A stretch of 14,637 bases of DNA from Chloroflexota bacterium. Its GTDB lineage: Bacteria > Chloroflexota > Dehalococcoidia > Dehalococcoidales > UBA2162. The DNA lies in NCBI GenBank assembly GCA_016202555.1, contig JACQOL010000068.1, forward strand, positions 1 to 14,637, in the 5' to 3' direction. The translations under genes were made by a program, and so were the position numbers. The notes beneath the pieces are model-generated. The model was not told where the DNA came from. It saw only the letters and a list, made by a program, of their open reading frames with translations, and did not search any database. This document shows, piece by piece, positions 1 through 6,703 of the stretch. Positions within the stretch are counted from its first letter, which is position 1; each line of letters opens with the position of its first letter.

Positions 1-134
1 GCGGCGCCCTGGCCAACAGGCACTATAGTGCTAAAGAGTTGGAGAAAGCGAAGAGCTATTACTATACTCTGATGGGCTGGGATGCTAAGGGGGTGCCTTC
101 GCCGGAAAAGTTACAGGAGTTGGGCATTGAATAA
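1..134 (+). CDS. Aldehyde:ferredoxin oxidoreductase, C-terminal end (partial)
   Basis: Only the last 43 codons are present; the gene enters from the left edge in the frame whose codons start at base 3 and stops with TAA at 132-134. The tail reads YYYTLMGWDAKGVPSPEKL followed by QELGIE. This matches the characteristic C-terminus of tungsten-containing aldehyde ferredoxin oxidoreductases, which end in a Tyr-Tyr-x-x-x-GWD-x-x-G-x-P-x-x-x-x-L-x-x-LG pattern. Family members oxidise aldehydes to acids in the cytoplasm using a tungstopterin and a 4Fe-4S cluster and pass electrons to ferredoxin. The cofactor-binding parts lie outside the window, so the subfamily cannot be named. pepA starts 40 bases downstream on the same strand with its own ribosome binding site. 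Confidence 0.72.
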   Translation, partial: GALANRHYSAKELEKAKSYYYTLMGWDAKGVPSPEKLQELGIE

Positions 135-174
135 GGAGCGAAATATCGTTTGAAAAGGATGAAAGGAGTCTAAG

Positions 175-1677
175 GTGGAGATTAAAGTCACTACCGGTGA
201 TATTACCAAGATTGAGACTGGCGCTATTATTGTGGACTTTTTTGAGGGTATGGAACACCCGGCGGGTGATACTGCGATTCTTGATGAGGCTCTGGGTGGG
301 GCTATTTCTCAGCTGGTGAGTCAGGGTGAGATTAAGGGGAAACTCAGCGAAATTACCGTTATCCATAGTCTGGGTCGGCTGCCGGCAGGCAGGGTAGTTG
401 TTGTTGGCCTGGGGAAGCAGGCGGAACTGACTCAGGACAAGATTCGGGGGGTGGTGGCGGAAACCTGCCGACTTTTGCGACAGAAGAATGTGGAGACTAT
501 CGCCACTGTTAACCAGGGTGCCGGAATAGCCGGTATCACTATTGAAGGTGCGGCTCAGGTGATAACTGAGGGTGCCCTGCTGGGCGTCTACTCGTTTCGC
601 CAGCACCTGACCAAAAAGGCTGAACATGGTGAGATTAAGCAGCTTACCATTATTAATGCCGATAAAACTAACTTGCCGGCTTTGGAGCAGGGCTGCCATA
701 AAGGTAAAGTCCTGGCTGAGGCAACGAACCTGGCCCGCGATATGGCTAATGAACCCGGTAACTATATGACACCCAGTCATATGGCTGAGGTGGCAACCAG
801 GCTGGCGGAGACTTACCGGCTTGAGCTTCAAGTTCTGGAGCGGGAGCAGATGCAAGAGTTGGGGATGGGGGCATTCCTGGGTGTCGCTCAAGGGAGCCGA
901 GAACCGCCTAAGTTTATCATCCTTCGCTATCATGGGGGTGACGACAAAGCAACTGATGTGGCCTTGATCGGTAAGGGAATAACCTTTGATTCCGGGGGTA
1001 TTTCAATCAAGCCTTCCGAAGGTATGGGTGAGATGAAGGGAGATATGGCCGGAGGAGCTGCCGTTATGGCAGCCCTAAGTGCCATTGCTCAGCTCAAACC
1101 TAAAATTAATGTTCTGGCCCTCGTTGCCGCTACGGAAAATATGCCTAATGGCAGTGCTCTAAAACCGGGTGATATTCTAACGGCAATGAGTGGTAAGACA
1201 ATTGAAATTATTTCTACCGATGCCGAAGGACGGCTCACCCTGGCTGATGTTCTGGACTACGCTAAAAAACAGGGAGCTAAACAAATGGTTGATGTGGCGA
1301 CCCTGACCGGAGCAATGAGGGTAGCTCTGGGTGATATATGCACTGGTGCTTTTACTAATAACCAGGAACTGGTAAATAAGGTAATTGCGGCTGGGGCTGA
1401 AGCCGGGGAACGTATCTGGCAGATGCCAATGTATGAGGAATACAAGGAGCAGAATAAGAGTGAGGTAGCTGACATTCAAAATACTGGTGGCCGCTCCGCT
1501 GGTTCGATTACCGCCGCTCAGTTTCTGGCTGAGTTTGCCGGGGATACTCCCTGGGTTCATTTGGATATTGCCGGTACCAGCACGACTGAGAAAGAGCGAA
1601 ATTACCTGGTGAAAGGGGCTACTGGAGTGCCGGTACGTACATTGGTTAACCTTGTCCTTGCCCTGGCTAAACAGTAA
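175..1677 (+). CDS. pepA: Leucyl aminopeptidase, peptidase family M17 (PepA)
   Basis: A cytosolic two-metal exopeptidase that removes N-terminal residues, mainly leucine, from peptides; family members are usually hexamers. The 500-residue length is normal: an N-terminal macro-like domain (about 1-150) and a C-terminal catalytic domain (about 170-500). All the expected active-site residues can be placed: metal ligands K267 and D272 in GKGITFDSGG, D290 in MKGDMAGGAA, D349 and E351 in STDAEGRLTLAD, and the catalytic K279 and R353. Their spacing matches the bovine lens enzyme (K250, D255, D273, D332, E334, K262, R336). The signature normally reads NTDAEGRL; here the Asn is Ser347. The start is GTG with AAGGAG at 163-168, six bases upstream. 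No signal peptide. It follows the oxidoreductase end closely and may be co-transcribed with it. Confidence 0.95.
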   Translation: MEIKVTTGDITKIETGAIIVDFFEGMEHPAGDTAILDEALGGAISQLVSQGEIKGKLSEITVIHSLGRLPAGRVVVVGLGKQAELTQDKIRGVVAETCRLLRQKNVETIATVNQGAGIAGITIEGAAQVITEGALLGVYSFRQHLTKKAEHGEIKQLTIINADKTNLPALEQGCHKGKVLAEATNLARDMANEPGNYMTPSHMAEVATRLAETYRLELQVLEREQMQELGMGAFLGVAQGSREPPKFIILRYHGGDDKATDVALIGKGITFDSGGISIKPSEGMGEMKGDMAGGAAVMAALSAIAQLKPKINVLALVAATENMPNGSALKPGDILTAMSGKTIEIISTDAEGRLTLADVLDYAKKQGAKQMVDVATLTGAMRVALGDICTGAFTNNQELVNKVIAAGAEAGERIWQMPMYEEYKEQNKSEVADIQNTGGRSAGSITAAQFLAEFAGDTPWVHLDIAGTSTTEKERNYLVKGATGVPVRTLVNLVLALAKQ

Positions 1678-1789
1678 TAAATGTGAAGCGTAATTTCTAA
1701 TAAATATAGTGTGCAGATATATGACAGTCGGGTTTGAGGTAATTTTAAACAGGAAGACGATGGGTGGTGATAGGATGGAGAGGTAAGGA

Positions 1790-2521
1790 TTGATATTCGA
1801 GGCTTCGGGGTTTGTTTTTAAGGCACCATCGGTAGTATCCAGGGCGCGTCGCGTTTTGATTAAACCCAGCGCTGGCTACCCGTTGCCGTATCCAGTTACT
1901 ACCAGCCGGGATATTCTGGCAGCGATAATAAGGGGTATCAGGCAAGTTAGCGATGCCGATATTCTGATTCTTGATACTGTAGCCGGGGAAGGAGCAATCT
2001 ATCCGGTATACCAGACGTTAGGGTATGATTTCCCCAGGGTATTACTGCTGGACGTTAAGGATTGTATCTGGGTGGAAGTGGATAACCCCCTGTCCAAGCC
2101 CCTGGCTATGCCAACTTTCTGGGTGCCTAATGTTATCCTTTCCAGCGACTATTTGATAAGCGTAGCTCCATTAAAGGTCTTAAAGGGAAGAGGTAGCCTT
2201 AGCATTATGAACCTGCTTAGCTTGTTACCGAGTAGCAAGTATAGTGGTGAGCTACTGGGGGGGTTGGAGGTTCTTTACAGTATGGGGATAGACCGGGTGC
2301 TCGCTGACCTCTATTTTACTTTACCCTTTGACCTGGGGATTATTGAAGCTCGCCAGAAGTTTGTTAGCTGGGACGACCCGCTTAATGGTGAGGTTGAGGA
2401 GTATGGCAAGGTGTTTGTCGGTGAGCCTTATGAGGTGGATTGCGAGGCTTCCGAGGTACTGGGACTGAATACTGAGTATCTTGACTTGATTAAAGAAGCT
2501 AAAATGGCCCTTGAAACCTAG
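1790..2521 (+). CDS. DUF362-like conserved protein
   Basis: A 243-residue soluble protein without signal peptide or clear membrane segments. The N-terminal part (about 20-70) has the layout of the DUF362 domain: a strand reading RRVLIKPSAGYPLP, then PVTTSRDILAAIIRGI, then a hydrophobic strand DADILILDTVAG. The ferredoxin-like Cys clusters that many DUF362 proteins carry are absent; the few cysteines are scattered. The function of the family is not settled, and I assign none. The start is TTG, chosen because an in-frame TAA lies only two codons upstream at 1784-1786 and a GGAG at 1777-1780 is suitably placed; no ATG occurs near the N-terminus. It lies 112 bases after pepA on the same strand and is followed by a stem-loop that may end the transcript. 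Confidence 0.7.
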   Translation: MIFEASGFVFKAPSVVSRARRVLIKPSAGYPLPYPVTTSRDILAAIIRGIRQVSDADILILDTVAGEGAIYPVYQTLGYDFPRVLLLDVKDCIWVEVDNPLSKPLAMPTFWVPNVILSSDYLISVAPLKVLKGRGSLSIMNLLSLLPSSKYSGELLGGLEVLYSMGIDRVLADLYFTLPFDLGIIEARQKFVSWDDPLNGEVEEYGKVFVGEPYEVDCEASEVLGLNTEYLDLIKEAKMALET

Positions 2522-2565
2522 AACCTTATCTCGTCTTCTTGATGGTGATTACTTAACTATGAGTT

Positions 2566-2591
2566 TAGGCGGTTTCGCCTAGTATTTTATT
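2566..2591 (+). terminator. Possible rho-independent terminator after the DUF362-like gene
   Basis: A perfect 6-bp stem, TAGGCG/CGCCTA, with loop GTTT (2566-2581), followed by the T-rich GTATTTTATT. It lies 45 bases past the stop of the plus-strand gene, between convergent genes, and its right arm contains the acyP stop codon. The tail is interrupted, so termination may be weak. Confidence 0.5.
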
Positions 2592-2866
2592 CTGAAGTCA
2601 GTATAGCTTCCAGTGTATTCCGACCAGCTGGTGTCTACTTTTTCTACTCTAGCGGCTGGAGGGCCGGTTCTAATCTGACTAATCAGGCTTTCCAGCGTTT
2701 TTCTTTCCCCTTCAGCTCGCACCTCTATTTCTTTCCTATTGCTAAGGTTACGCACATAGCCGGTTAGACCCAGTGCCTTGGCCTGGCTGGTAGTGAAGGC
2801 ACGAAAATTGACGCCCTGTACATGACCGGATATTATTACCTGCACTGAGGCTAACTTCATCGCCAC
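2579..2866 (-). CDS. acyP: Acylphosphatase
   Basis: A small cytosolic enzyme that hydrolyses acyl phosphates such as acetyl or carbamoyl phosphate. The 95-residue length fits the single-domain family. The signature GHVQGVNFRAF (14-24) supplies the phosphate-binding loop and catalytic Arg22; Asn40, in GYVRNL, is the second catalytic residue. The C-terminal FRIKY is also typical. The start is GTG at 2866; an in-frame ATG two codons later (2860) is nearly as good, and no strong ribosome binding site separates them. It is the last gene of a minus-strand group beginning with rnc, 60 bases after the small lysine-rich gene. Its stop codon lies inside the stem of the opposing terminator. Confidence 0.93.
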   Translation of the reverse strand: MAMKLASVQVIISGHVQGVNFRAFTTSQAKALGLTGYVRNLSNRKEIEVRAEGERKTLESLISQIRTGPPAARVEKVDTSWSEYTGSYTDFRIKY

Positions 2867-2926
2867 TTATTTTCTCAACCAGATACCTCAGCTCGCCAGT
2901 GTGATAAAGCTCCCGATAGGCGGCTA

Positions 2927-3070
2927 TCAGAACTCCTCCTCCTTGGGCTTCTTTCCCCTCTTGATTACTTCGACAGGCGCCGGCGGCGGCACAATAGTCT
3001 GAGCCGCTATTTTCCGGGCATCCTTTTTTGATTTTTTGGTTTCTCTTTGTCCGAAATCTCGTTTTCCCAT
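2927..3070 (-). CDS. Small lysine-rich hypothetical protein (47 aa)
   Basis: A short open frame of 47 residues between rnc and acyP, on their strand. It starts with ATG preceded by GGGGGTG (about six bases upstream) and ends in TGA at 2927-2929. The product is very basic at both ends (MGKRDFGQRETKKSKKDARK at the N-terminus and KRGKKPKEEEF at the C-terminus) with a central proline run PPPAPVEV. It is probably largely disordered and may bind nucleic acid or ribosomes, but this is inferred from composition alone. The ribosome binding site, co-direction and fit within the gap favour a real gene. I do not recognise a named family. Confidence 0.55.
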   Translation of the reverse strand: MGKRDFGQRETKKSKKDARKIAAQTIVPPPAPVEVIKRGKKPKEEEF

Positions 3071-3133
3071 GGTAACACCCCCATTTGAGTATCTAATTAC
3101 AGGCGCTCTGCGGTAAAGTTTAACAAAGAATGG

Positions 3134-3829
3134 CTATCCTGTAAAGCTAGTCTTTGCCAGTGCCGAGCGGGCAGCCTCGGTTTCGGCGGTTTTTTTGCTT
3201 TTGCCTGAGCCGGTGCCTAATACAGTCTGACCCAGTCTTACTTCAACGGTGAATGTCCGGTCGTGTTCGGGACCGGTAGTAGCGATTACATAGTAGCCAG
3301 GTGTTTGCTGCTTTCTGGACTGGATAAGCTCCTGAAGTGCTGATTTATAGTCCACATCGGTGTCCCGGCTAACCGCGTTTTCTAGCTCGGTAGCCAGCAG
3401 CTTCAGGATAAAATCCCGGACTGCCAGCGAGCCTCGGTCAAGGAAGATGGCGGCGATTACTGCTTCCAGGGCGGCCGCTAGATTAGCCGGTTTATGCCGC
3501 CCATTTTTTGCCTCTTCACCCTTGCCCAGATAGAGGTAATCGCCGAGATGAATGGCGCTTGCCATGCGGGCGAGCGTGTCTCGACGCACCAGGGCGGCGC
3601 GGAGCTTGGTCAGCTTGCCTTCATTGAAATGGGGAAAGTCTTGGTATAGCTTCTCAGCAATAATAAGACCTAGAACGGCATCACCCAGAAATTCAAGTCT
3701 TTCATTAGAGGTTAAAGCAAGGGTGGGGTTCTCGTTAATATAGGAGCTATGAACCAGGGCCTGTTCCAGCCGGGGTATGTTTTTAAAGGCAACTCCCAGA
3801 GTTTGCTGTAGAGCGGCTAAATCGGGCAA
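3134..3829 (-). CDS. rnc: Ribonuclease III
   Basis: A dimeric endonuclease that cuts double-stranded RNA in rRNA and mRNA processing. From the chosen start it is 231 residues: nuclease domain (about 10-145) with signature NERLEFLGDAVL (42-53), then a double-stranded-RNA-binding domain (about 155-228). Residues matching E. coli E38, E41, D45, E65, E100 and E117 are kept as E43, E46, D50, E70, E105 and E122. The residue matching D114 is Ala119, in NLAAALEAV. The frame stays open to a TTG at 3850, but a promoter at 3863-3891 would leave that start a leader of only about five bases. TTG at 3829 has AGGAAG just upstream and a normal leader, so I prefer it. It heads the rnc - small gene - acyP group. 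Confidence 0.92.
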   Translation of the reverse strand: MPDLAALQQTLGVAFKNIPRLEQALVHSSYINENPTLALTSNERLEFLGDAVLGLIIAEKLYQDFPHFNEGKLTKLRAALVRRDTLARMASAIHLGDYLYLGKGEEAKNGRHKPANLAAALEAVIAAIFLDRGSLAVRDFILKLLATELENAVSRDTDVDYKSALQELIQSRKQQTPGYYVIATTGPEHDRTFTVEVRLGQTVLGTGSGKSKKTAETEAARSALAKTSFTG

Positions 3830-3862
3830 AGCCAGGCTTCCTTTCTCCAATACTTAAGATTC

Positions 3863-3891
3863 AGCATAAATGGTCGAGCTGGCTCTGTCAA
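3863..3891 (-). promoter_or_regulatory. Sigma-70-type promoter of rnc
   Basis: Read on the minus strand: a perfect -35 TTGACA (3891-3886), a 17-base spacer and -10 TATGCT (3868-3863). Transcription should begin near 3856, just before rnc. It decides the rnc start: a TTG at 3850 would be almost leaderless. Confidence 0.7.
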
Positions 3892-3906
3892 ATAGTCTCA
3901 TCTTTC

Positions 3907-3935
3907 TTGCCTCAGATATAGCTTAGTGCTAAAAT
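3907..3935 (+). promoter_or_regulatory. Promoter of tRNA-Gln
   Basis: A -35 TTGCCT (3907-3912), a 17-base spacer and -10 TAAAAT (3930-3935) lie directly before the tRNA gene. The predicted start, near 3942, is only a few bases from the mature 5' end. It is back to back with the rnc promoter. Confidence 0.6.
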
Positions 3936-3945
3936 AGAGCTACTT

Positions 3946-4019
3946 TGGGGATTCGTCTAGCGGTAGGACAACGGACTCTGGATCCGTATGGGAAGGTTCG
4001 AATCCTTCATCCCCAGCCA
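3946..4019 (+). tRNA. tRNA-Gln (anticodon CTG)
   Basis: A full cloverleaf can be drawn. The acceptor stem is TGGGGAT/ATCCCCA (3946-3952 with 4009-4015). The anticodon stem is ACGGA/TCCGT with loop CTCTGGA, giving anticodon CTG at 3978-3980, which reads the glutamine codon CAG. The T-arm GAAGG-TTCGAAT-CCTTC is regular. The discriminator is G4016 and CCA is encoded (4017-4019). The weak U-A first acceptor pair is typical of bacterial tRNA-Gln. Confidence 0.95.
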
Positions 4020-4118
4020 TAAAAAAGTTAATGAAATTACCTTAAATTAGTCTCCACTTATACAATTACTCTCTTTGGTCTGAATTCAATTTTGGGAATT
4101 ATATTACCCTGTAAGTAA

Positions 4119-4141
4119 CAGTTCGAGTCCCCCTGGCTCCA
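4119..4141 (+). repeat. tRNA/tmRNA 3'-end-like fragment (possible attachment-site remnant)
   Basis: The stretch contains GTTCGAGTCCCCCTGGCTCC followed by A, which looks like a T-loop (TTCGAGT), the 3' half of a T-stem and the 3' strand of an acceptor stem. The bases upstream cannot form the matching T-stem half (AACAG against CCCCC), so it is not part of a complete gene here. It differs from the 3' ends of both neighbouring tRNAs. A detached tRNA or tmRNA 3' end is what integrases leave at an att junction. It sits 43 bases before the acetyltransferase gene at the left border of an AT-richer stretch. The source gene is not in this window. Confidence 0.45.
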
Positions 4142-4183
4142 TTTTGAATATTTGAGCCAACTACACAAATGTGGAGGTGCAGT

Positions 4184-4696
4184 ATGATTCGATATGCGCA
4201 GACCACTGATTTAGGTGCTATTTTAGATATCTATAATGATGCGATATTAAATACGACATCAGTCTACGATTATAAACCGCATACAATTGAAGACAGGCTA
4301 TCTTGGTATGAAAAGAAAGTTAGCGATGGATTTCCAGTGCTTGTGTCCGAGGAGAACAAAGATGTAATTGGGTTTGCAACGTTTGGGCCTTTTAGAGCCT
4401 GGCCGGCATATAAATATACAGTAGAACATTCAGTCTACGTCCATAAAGACCATAGAGGGAAACGTGTTGGTACGAGACTCATGATAGAGTTAATAAAGAT
4501 TGCTAACGAAAGAGAGTACGTTACAATGGTTGCCGGGATTGACTCCAGCAATGAGGGCAGTAGGGTCATGCACGAAAATTTGGGGTTTACCAACTGTGGT
4601 ACTATTAAGAAAGCGGGATACAAGTTTGGCAAGTGGCTTAACTTAACTTTTTATCAGTGTGAACTTCGGGGACCTACCACACCAAAGGAAGAATAA
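4184..4696 (+). CDS. GNAT-family N-acetyltransferase, phosphinothricin acetyltransferase (PAT)-like
   Basis: A 170-residue cytosolic acetyl-CoA-dependent N-acyltransferase. The N-terminus MIRYAQTTDLGAILDIYNDA and the following YDYKPHTIEDRLSWYEKK resemble the PAT/Bar subgroup (N-acetylation of phosphinothricin, methionine derivatives or related amines). The acetyl-CoA loop is HRGKRVG (90-96) after the strand EHSVYVHKD, with E81 where PAT enzymes place a catalytic Glu. Asn123 precedes MHENLGF, the usual family C-terminal motif. The substrate cannot be told. The frame is open from an ATG at 4169, but GGAGG at 4173-4177 lies six bases before the ATG at 4184, so that start is used. The gene is richer in A/T and in codons such as AAT, ATA and TAT than its neighbours. 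It lies between two tRNA genes, next to a tRNA-like scrap, which suggests acquisition. Confidence 0.88.
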   Translation: MIRYAQTTDLGAILDIYNDAILNTTSVYDYKPHTIEDRLSWYEKKVSDGFPVLVSEENKDVIGFATFGPFRAWPAYKYTVEHSVYVHKDHRGKRVGTRLMIELIKIANEREYVTMVAGIDSSNEGSRVMHENLGFTNCGTIKKAGYKFGKWLNLTFYQCELRGPTTPKEE

Positions 4697-4751
4697 TATT
4701 CGCTGCCAGCCGTTAAGATATATTAAGTATGGGCTTAGTCCTAGCTATAAT

Positions 4752-4780
4752 GTCTGTGGCTGACGTGACACAGATTTCTT
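4752..4780 (+). terminator. Possible stem-loop terminator after the acetyltransferase gene
   Basis: TCTGTG (4753-4758) and CACAGA (4769-4774) form a perfect 6-bp stem around a 10-base loop, followed by TTTCTT. It lies about 55 bases past the acetyltransferase stop. The long loop and broken T-run make this a weak call. Confidence 0.3.
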
Positions 4781-4898
4781 AAGCAGTTCGCGTAATCTGG
4801 GTACTAAATCAGGACGTAAAAAGTTCGATATGTGTCCTGAGTGCTCAGCAAATCCCCTCATCTAAATGTTTCTGCTGTCTTTTTGATTAATGGTTTGT

Positions 4899-4904
4899 TA
4901 TAAT
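4899..4904 (+). promoter_or_regulatory. -10 element of the tRNA-Glu promoter
   Basis: A consensus TATAAT ends 15 bases before the tRNA 5' end, giving a predicted start near 4911. No convincing -35 hexamer stands at the 16-18 base distance; a TTGATT at 4883-4888 is too close. Confidence 0.5.
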
Positions 4905-4919
4905 AGCTATGTTTCGCGT

Positions 4920-4996
4920 GGCGCATTCGTCTAGCGGCCTAGGACACCTCCCTCTCAAGGAGGAGATCACCGGTCCGAATCCGGTATGCGCTACCA
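4920..4996 (+). tRNA. tRNA-Glu (anticodon CTC)
   Basis: The acceptor stem is GGCGCAT/ATGCGCT (4920-4926 with 4986-4992, first pair G-U). The anticodon stem is CCTCC/GGAGG with loop CTCTCAA, giving anticodon CTC at 4954-4956, which reads GAG. The D-arm and five-base variable loop are of the Glu type. The discriminator is A4993 and CCA is encoded (4994-4996). The T-stem ACCGG/CCGGT is perfect, but its loop reads TCCGAAT, so position 55 is C (base 4975) rather than the nearly universal U. Confidence 0.93.
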
Positions 4997-5032
4997 ACTA
5001 CTTAATTAGTATTCGAAAAGAAATATCAAAGG

Positions 5033-6661
5033 ATGGTGTGGCTGCCTTTGATTAAAAGTAAGGATAGCGAAGCTCTGGCTGAATCCGAGGTGGATAAGCT
5101 GATAGCCGAGATTGTCAGCCGTACCCGGACTCATCCCGATATTGCTCGTGGTGCTAGTGTTAGAGGCTCACTTGCCTTTAGAGAAGTCCTTAACGGTCTT
5201 TCCGAAATAGATAATGGACTAAGGCGAGAAAGCATCGGGAAAGCGGCTCTGATTACTTTGCCTCCCCGAATATTGGGCAGACAGCGGGGTAATGAAATCA
5301 CCATCGTTAGCGACATTGTTCAGGAAGTCCTTTATGCTATACCTTTCTCCAGGATAAAGGATGAATCAGCTTCACCATCGGTTTTGAACGGGCTACCGGC
5401 TAATAATATCGCGGAGGGTCTTAAGCTGAGACCACTTACCCGGGGGCAGGGCCAGAAACTAACTCAAAAAGAGTTGTCAATCATTATTGGCGAAGCGGCT
5501 CAGAACCATGAAATACCGAACTACCTTCGGTCCCCAAAGTTACTGAAAAAGGCAGAGCAAAACCAGCACTCTTTCACCCGGAAACAGTCCAAGATACCAG
5601 CTAGGGAGCTAGCCAATACGATAATGGAGTTGATGGAGGTTCAGGATAGACAGTTGGATGGAGAGATGAATTTTGAGCGAATGTATATTTACTACCACCT
5701 AAAAGCCAATAGTGGACGAGACGAACTAAGCACGCAGAAACGGGATTACGATGGGCTAAAAACGCTGATTGATGAGTTGGAGAAACAGGGAATACTCAGG
5801 GCGACAGAAACGGGGAGCAGTTTTACCCTGACCGCTAAAGCCCTGGACACACTATTGAAATCCCTGACTACCAGGCTTCCTGGGGGGCGAGGGCAGCCGG
5901 GTGGTGCGATTGGTTTCAGTAGGACTTTCGATAGCGAGCGCCAGCCGGAAATACGAAGATACCGCTCAGGCGATTTCTTTGGCGATATATCGGTTCGGCA
6001 TACACTTAAAGAGATTGCCCGACAAAAGAAAGATCTGTCCGATATACGAAGAAGCGATTTCCGGGTCTTTATGAAGCAGCCTCGAAAGAGGCAATCTGAT
6101 ATTGTGCTGTGTCTGGATACCAGCGCTTCGATGTGGGAGCAGCATAAATTAGTTTATGTCCGTCTGGCAGCTGCGGGATTGGCTGGAGCCGCTATTGAAA
6201 ACGGGGACAGGGTGGGTGTAGTTACTTTTAATAATTCTGCCCAAACTACCATACCTTTTACCGAAAAGGATAAGGATGCCATTATTAGTCATCTGGTTAA
6301 GCTGAGTGTCCGGGGTAATACTAATATCGGGGACGGCATCAGGTGCGCTAGCCAGCTCTTGTTTCAGGAACAAAATAATAACCAGAAATATATTTTACTC
6401 ATCACTGATGGTCAGCCCACCGCCGTCTCAGAGAGAAAGTTAGAGCGTCTCAAAGTTGGGAAGGGGAGGGATTTGACTGAAGAATCGGCCATACTGGAAA
6501 CGAGAAAGGCCGCCGCCAGAGGTGTAAAAGTTTCGGCTATTCATATTGCCAATAAGGACGAAGCCAGTGGACGATTCATTAGTAATATCGCTCGAGACGG
6601 CCGCGGTAAAGTTCGCCGTCTCAGCCGTCCTGAAGATTTGGCAACAATTTGGAGATGGTAA
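5033..6661 (+). CDS. von Willebrand factor A domain protein, ChlD/CoxE-like partner of a MoxR ATPase
   Basis: A 542-residue soluble protein with a C-terminal VWA domain (about 355-540). Its metal-ion-dependent adhesion site is complete: DTSAS (D362, S364, S366), T430 in GNTNIGDG and D459 in ITDGQPT. The N-terminal 330 residues are not a domain I can name; about 240-285 look like a winged-helix segment (LKTLIDELEKQGILRATETG). A basic stretch (about 310-355) leads into the VWA fold, as in Mg-chelatase D-type subunits. In known systems such proteins work with a MoxR/ChlI AAA+ ATPase to remodel or metallate a target; the ATPase gene follows 42 bases downstream. No chelatase H/CobN-like subunit is present, so chelatase activity is not implied. 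The start is ATG with a poorly spaced AAAGG, so the exact N-terminus is uncertain. Confidence 0.85.
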   Translation: MVWLPLIKSKDSEALAESEVDKLIAEIVSRTRTHPDIARGASVRGSLAFREVLNGLSEIDNGLRRESIGKAALITLPPRILGRQRGNEITIVSDIVQEVLYAIPFSRIKDESASPSVLNGLPANNIAEGLKLRPLTRGQGQKLTQKELSIIIGEAAQNHEIPNYLRSPKLLKKAEQNQHSFTRKQSKIPARELANTIMELMEVQDRQLDGEMNFERMYIYYHLKANSGRDELSTQKRDYDGLKTLIDELEKQGILRATETGSSFTLTAKALDTLLKSLTTRLPGGRGQPGGAIGFSRTFDSERQPEIRRYRSGDFFGDISVRHTLKEIARQKKDLSDIRRSDFRVFMKQPRKRQSDIVLCLDTSASMWEQHKLVYVRLAAAGLAGAAIENGDRVGVVTFNNSAQTTIPFTEKDKDAIISHLVKLSVRGNTNIGDGIRCASQLLFQEQNNNQKYILLITDGQPTAVSERKLERLKVGKGRDLTEESAILETRKAAARGVKVSAIHIANKDEASGRFISNIARDGRGKVRRLSRPEDLATIWRW

Positions 6662-6703
6662 AGGCAGGATTGTTCTTATATCACTAACTGAGGAAACTTG
6701 AAT

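Noticed and set aside
85..933. Long open frame on the minus strand inside pepA
   Set aside because: It lies antisense to a complete, motif-bearing aminopeptidase and has no recognisable domain or sensible composition; it is a shadow of the opposite codon pattern.
4700..4898. Possible small RNA between the acetyltransferase and tRNA-Glu (TATAAT at 4746-4751, short inverted repeats)
   Set aside because: The -10-like hexamer has no -35 partner and the repeats are short; nothing beyond the weak stem-loop already listed can be supported.
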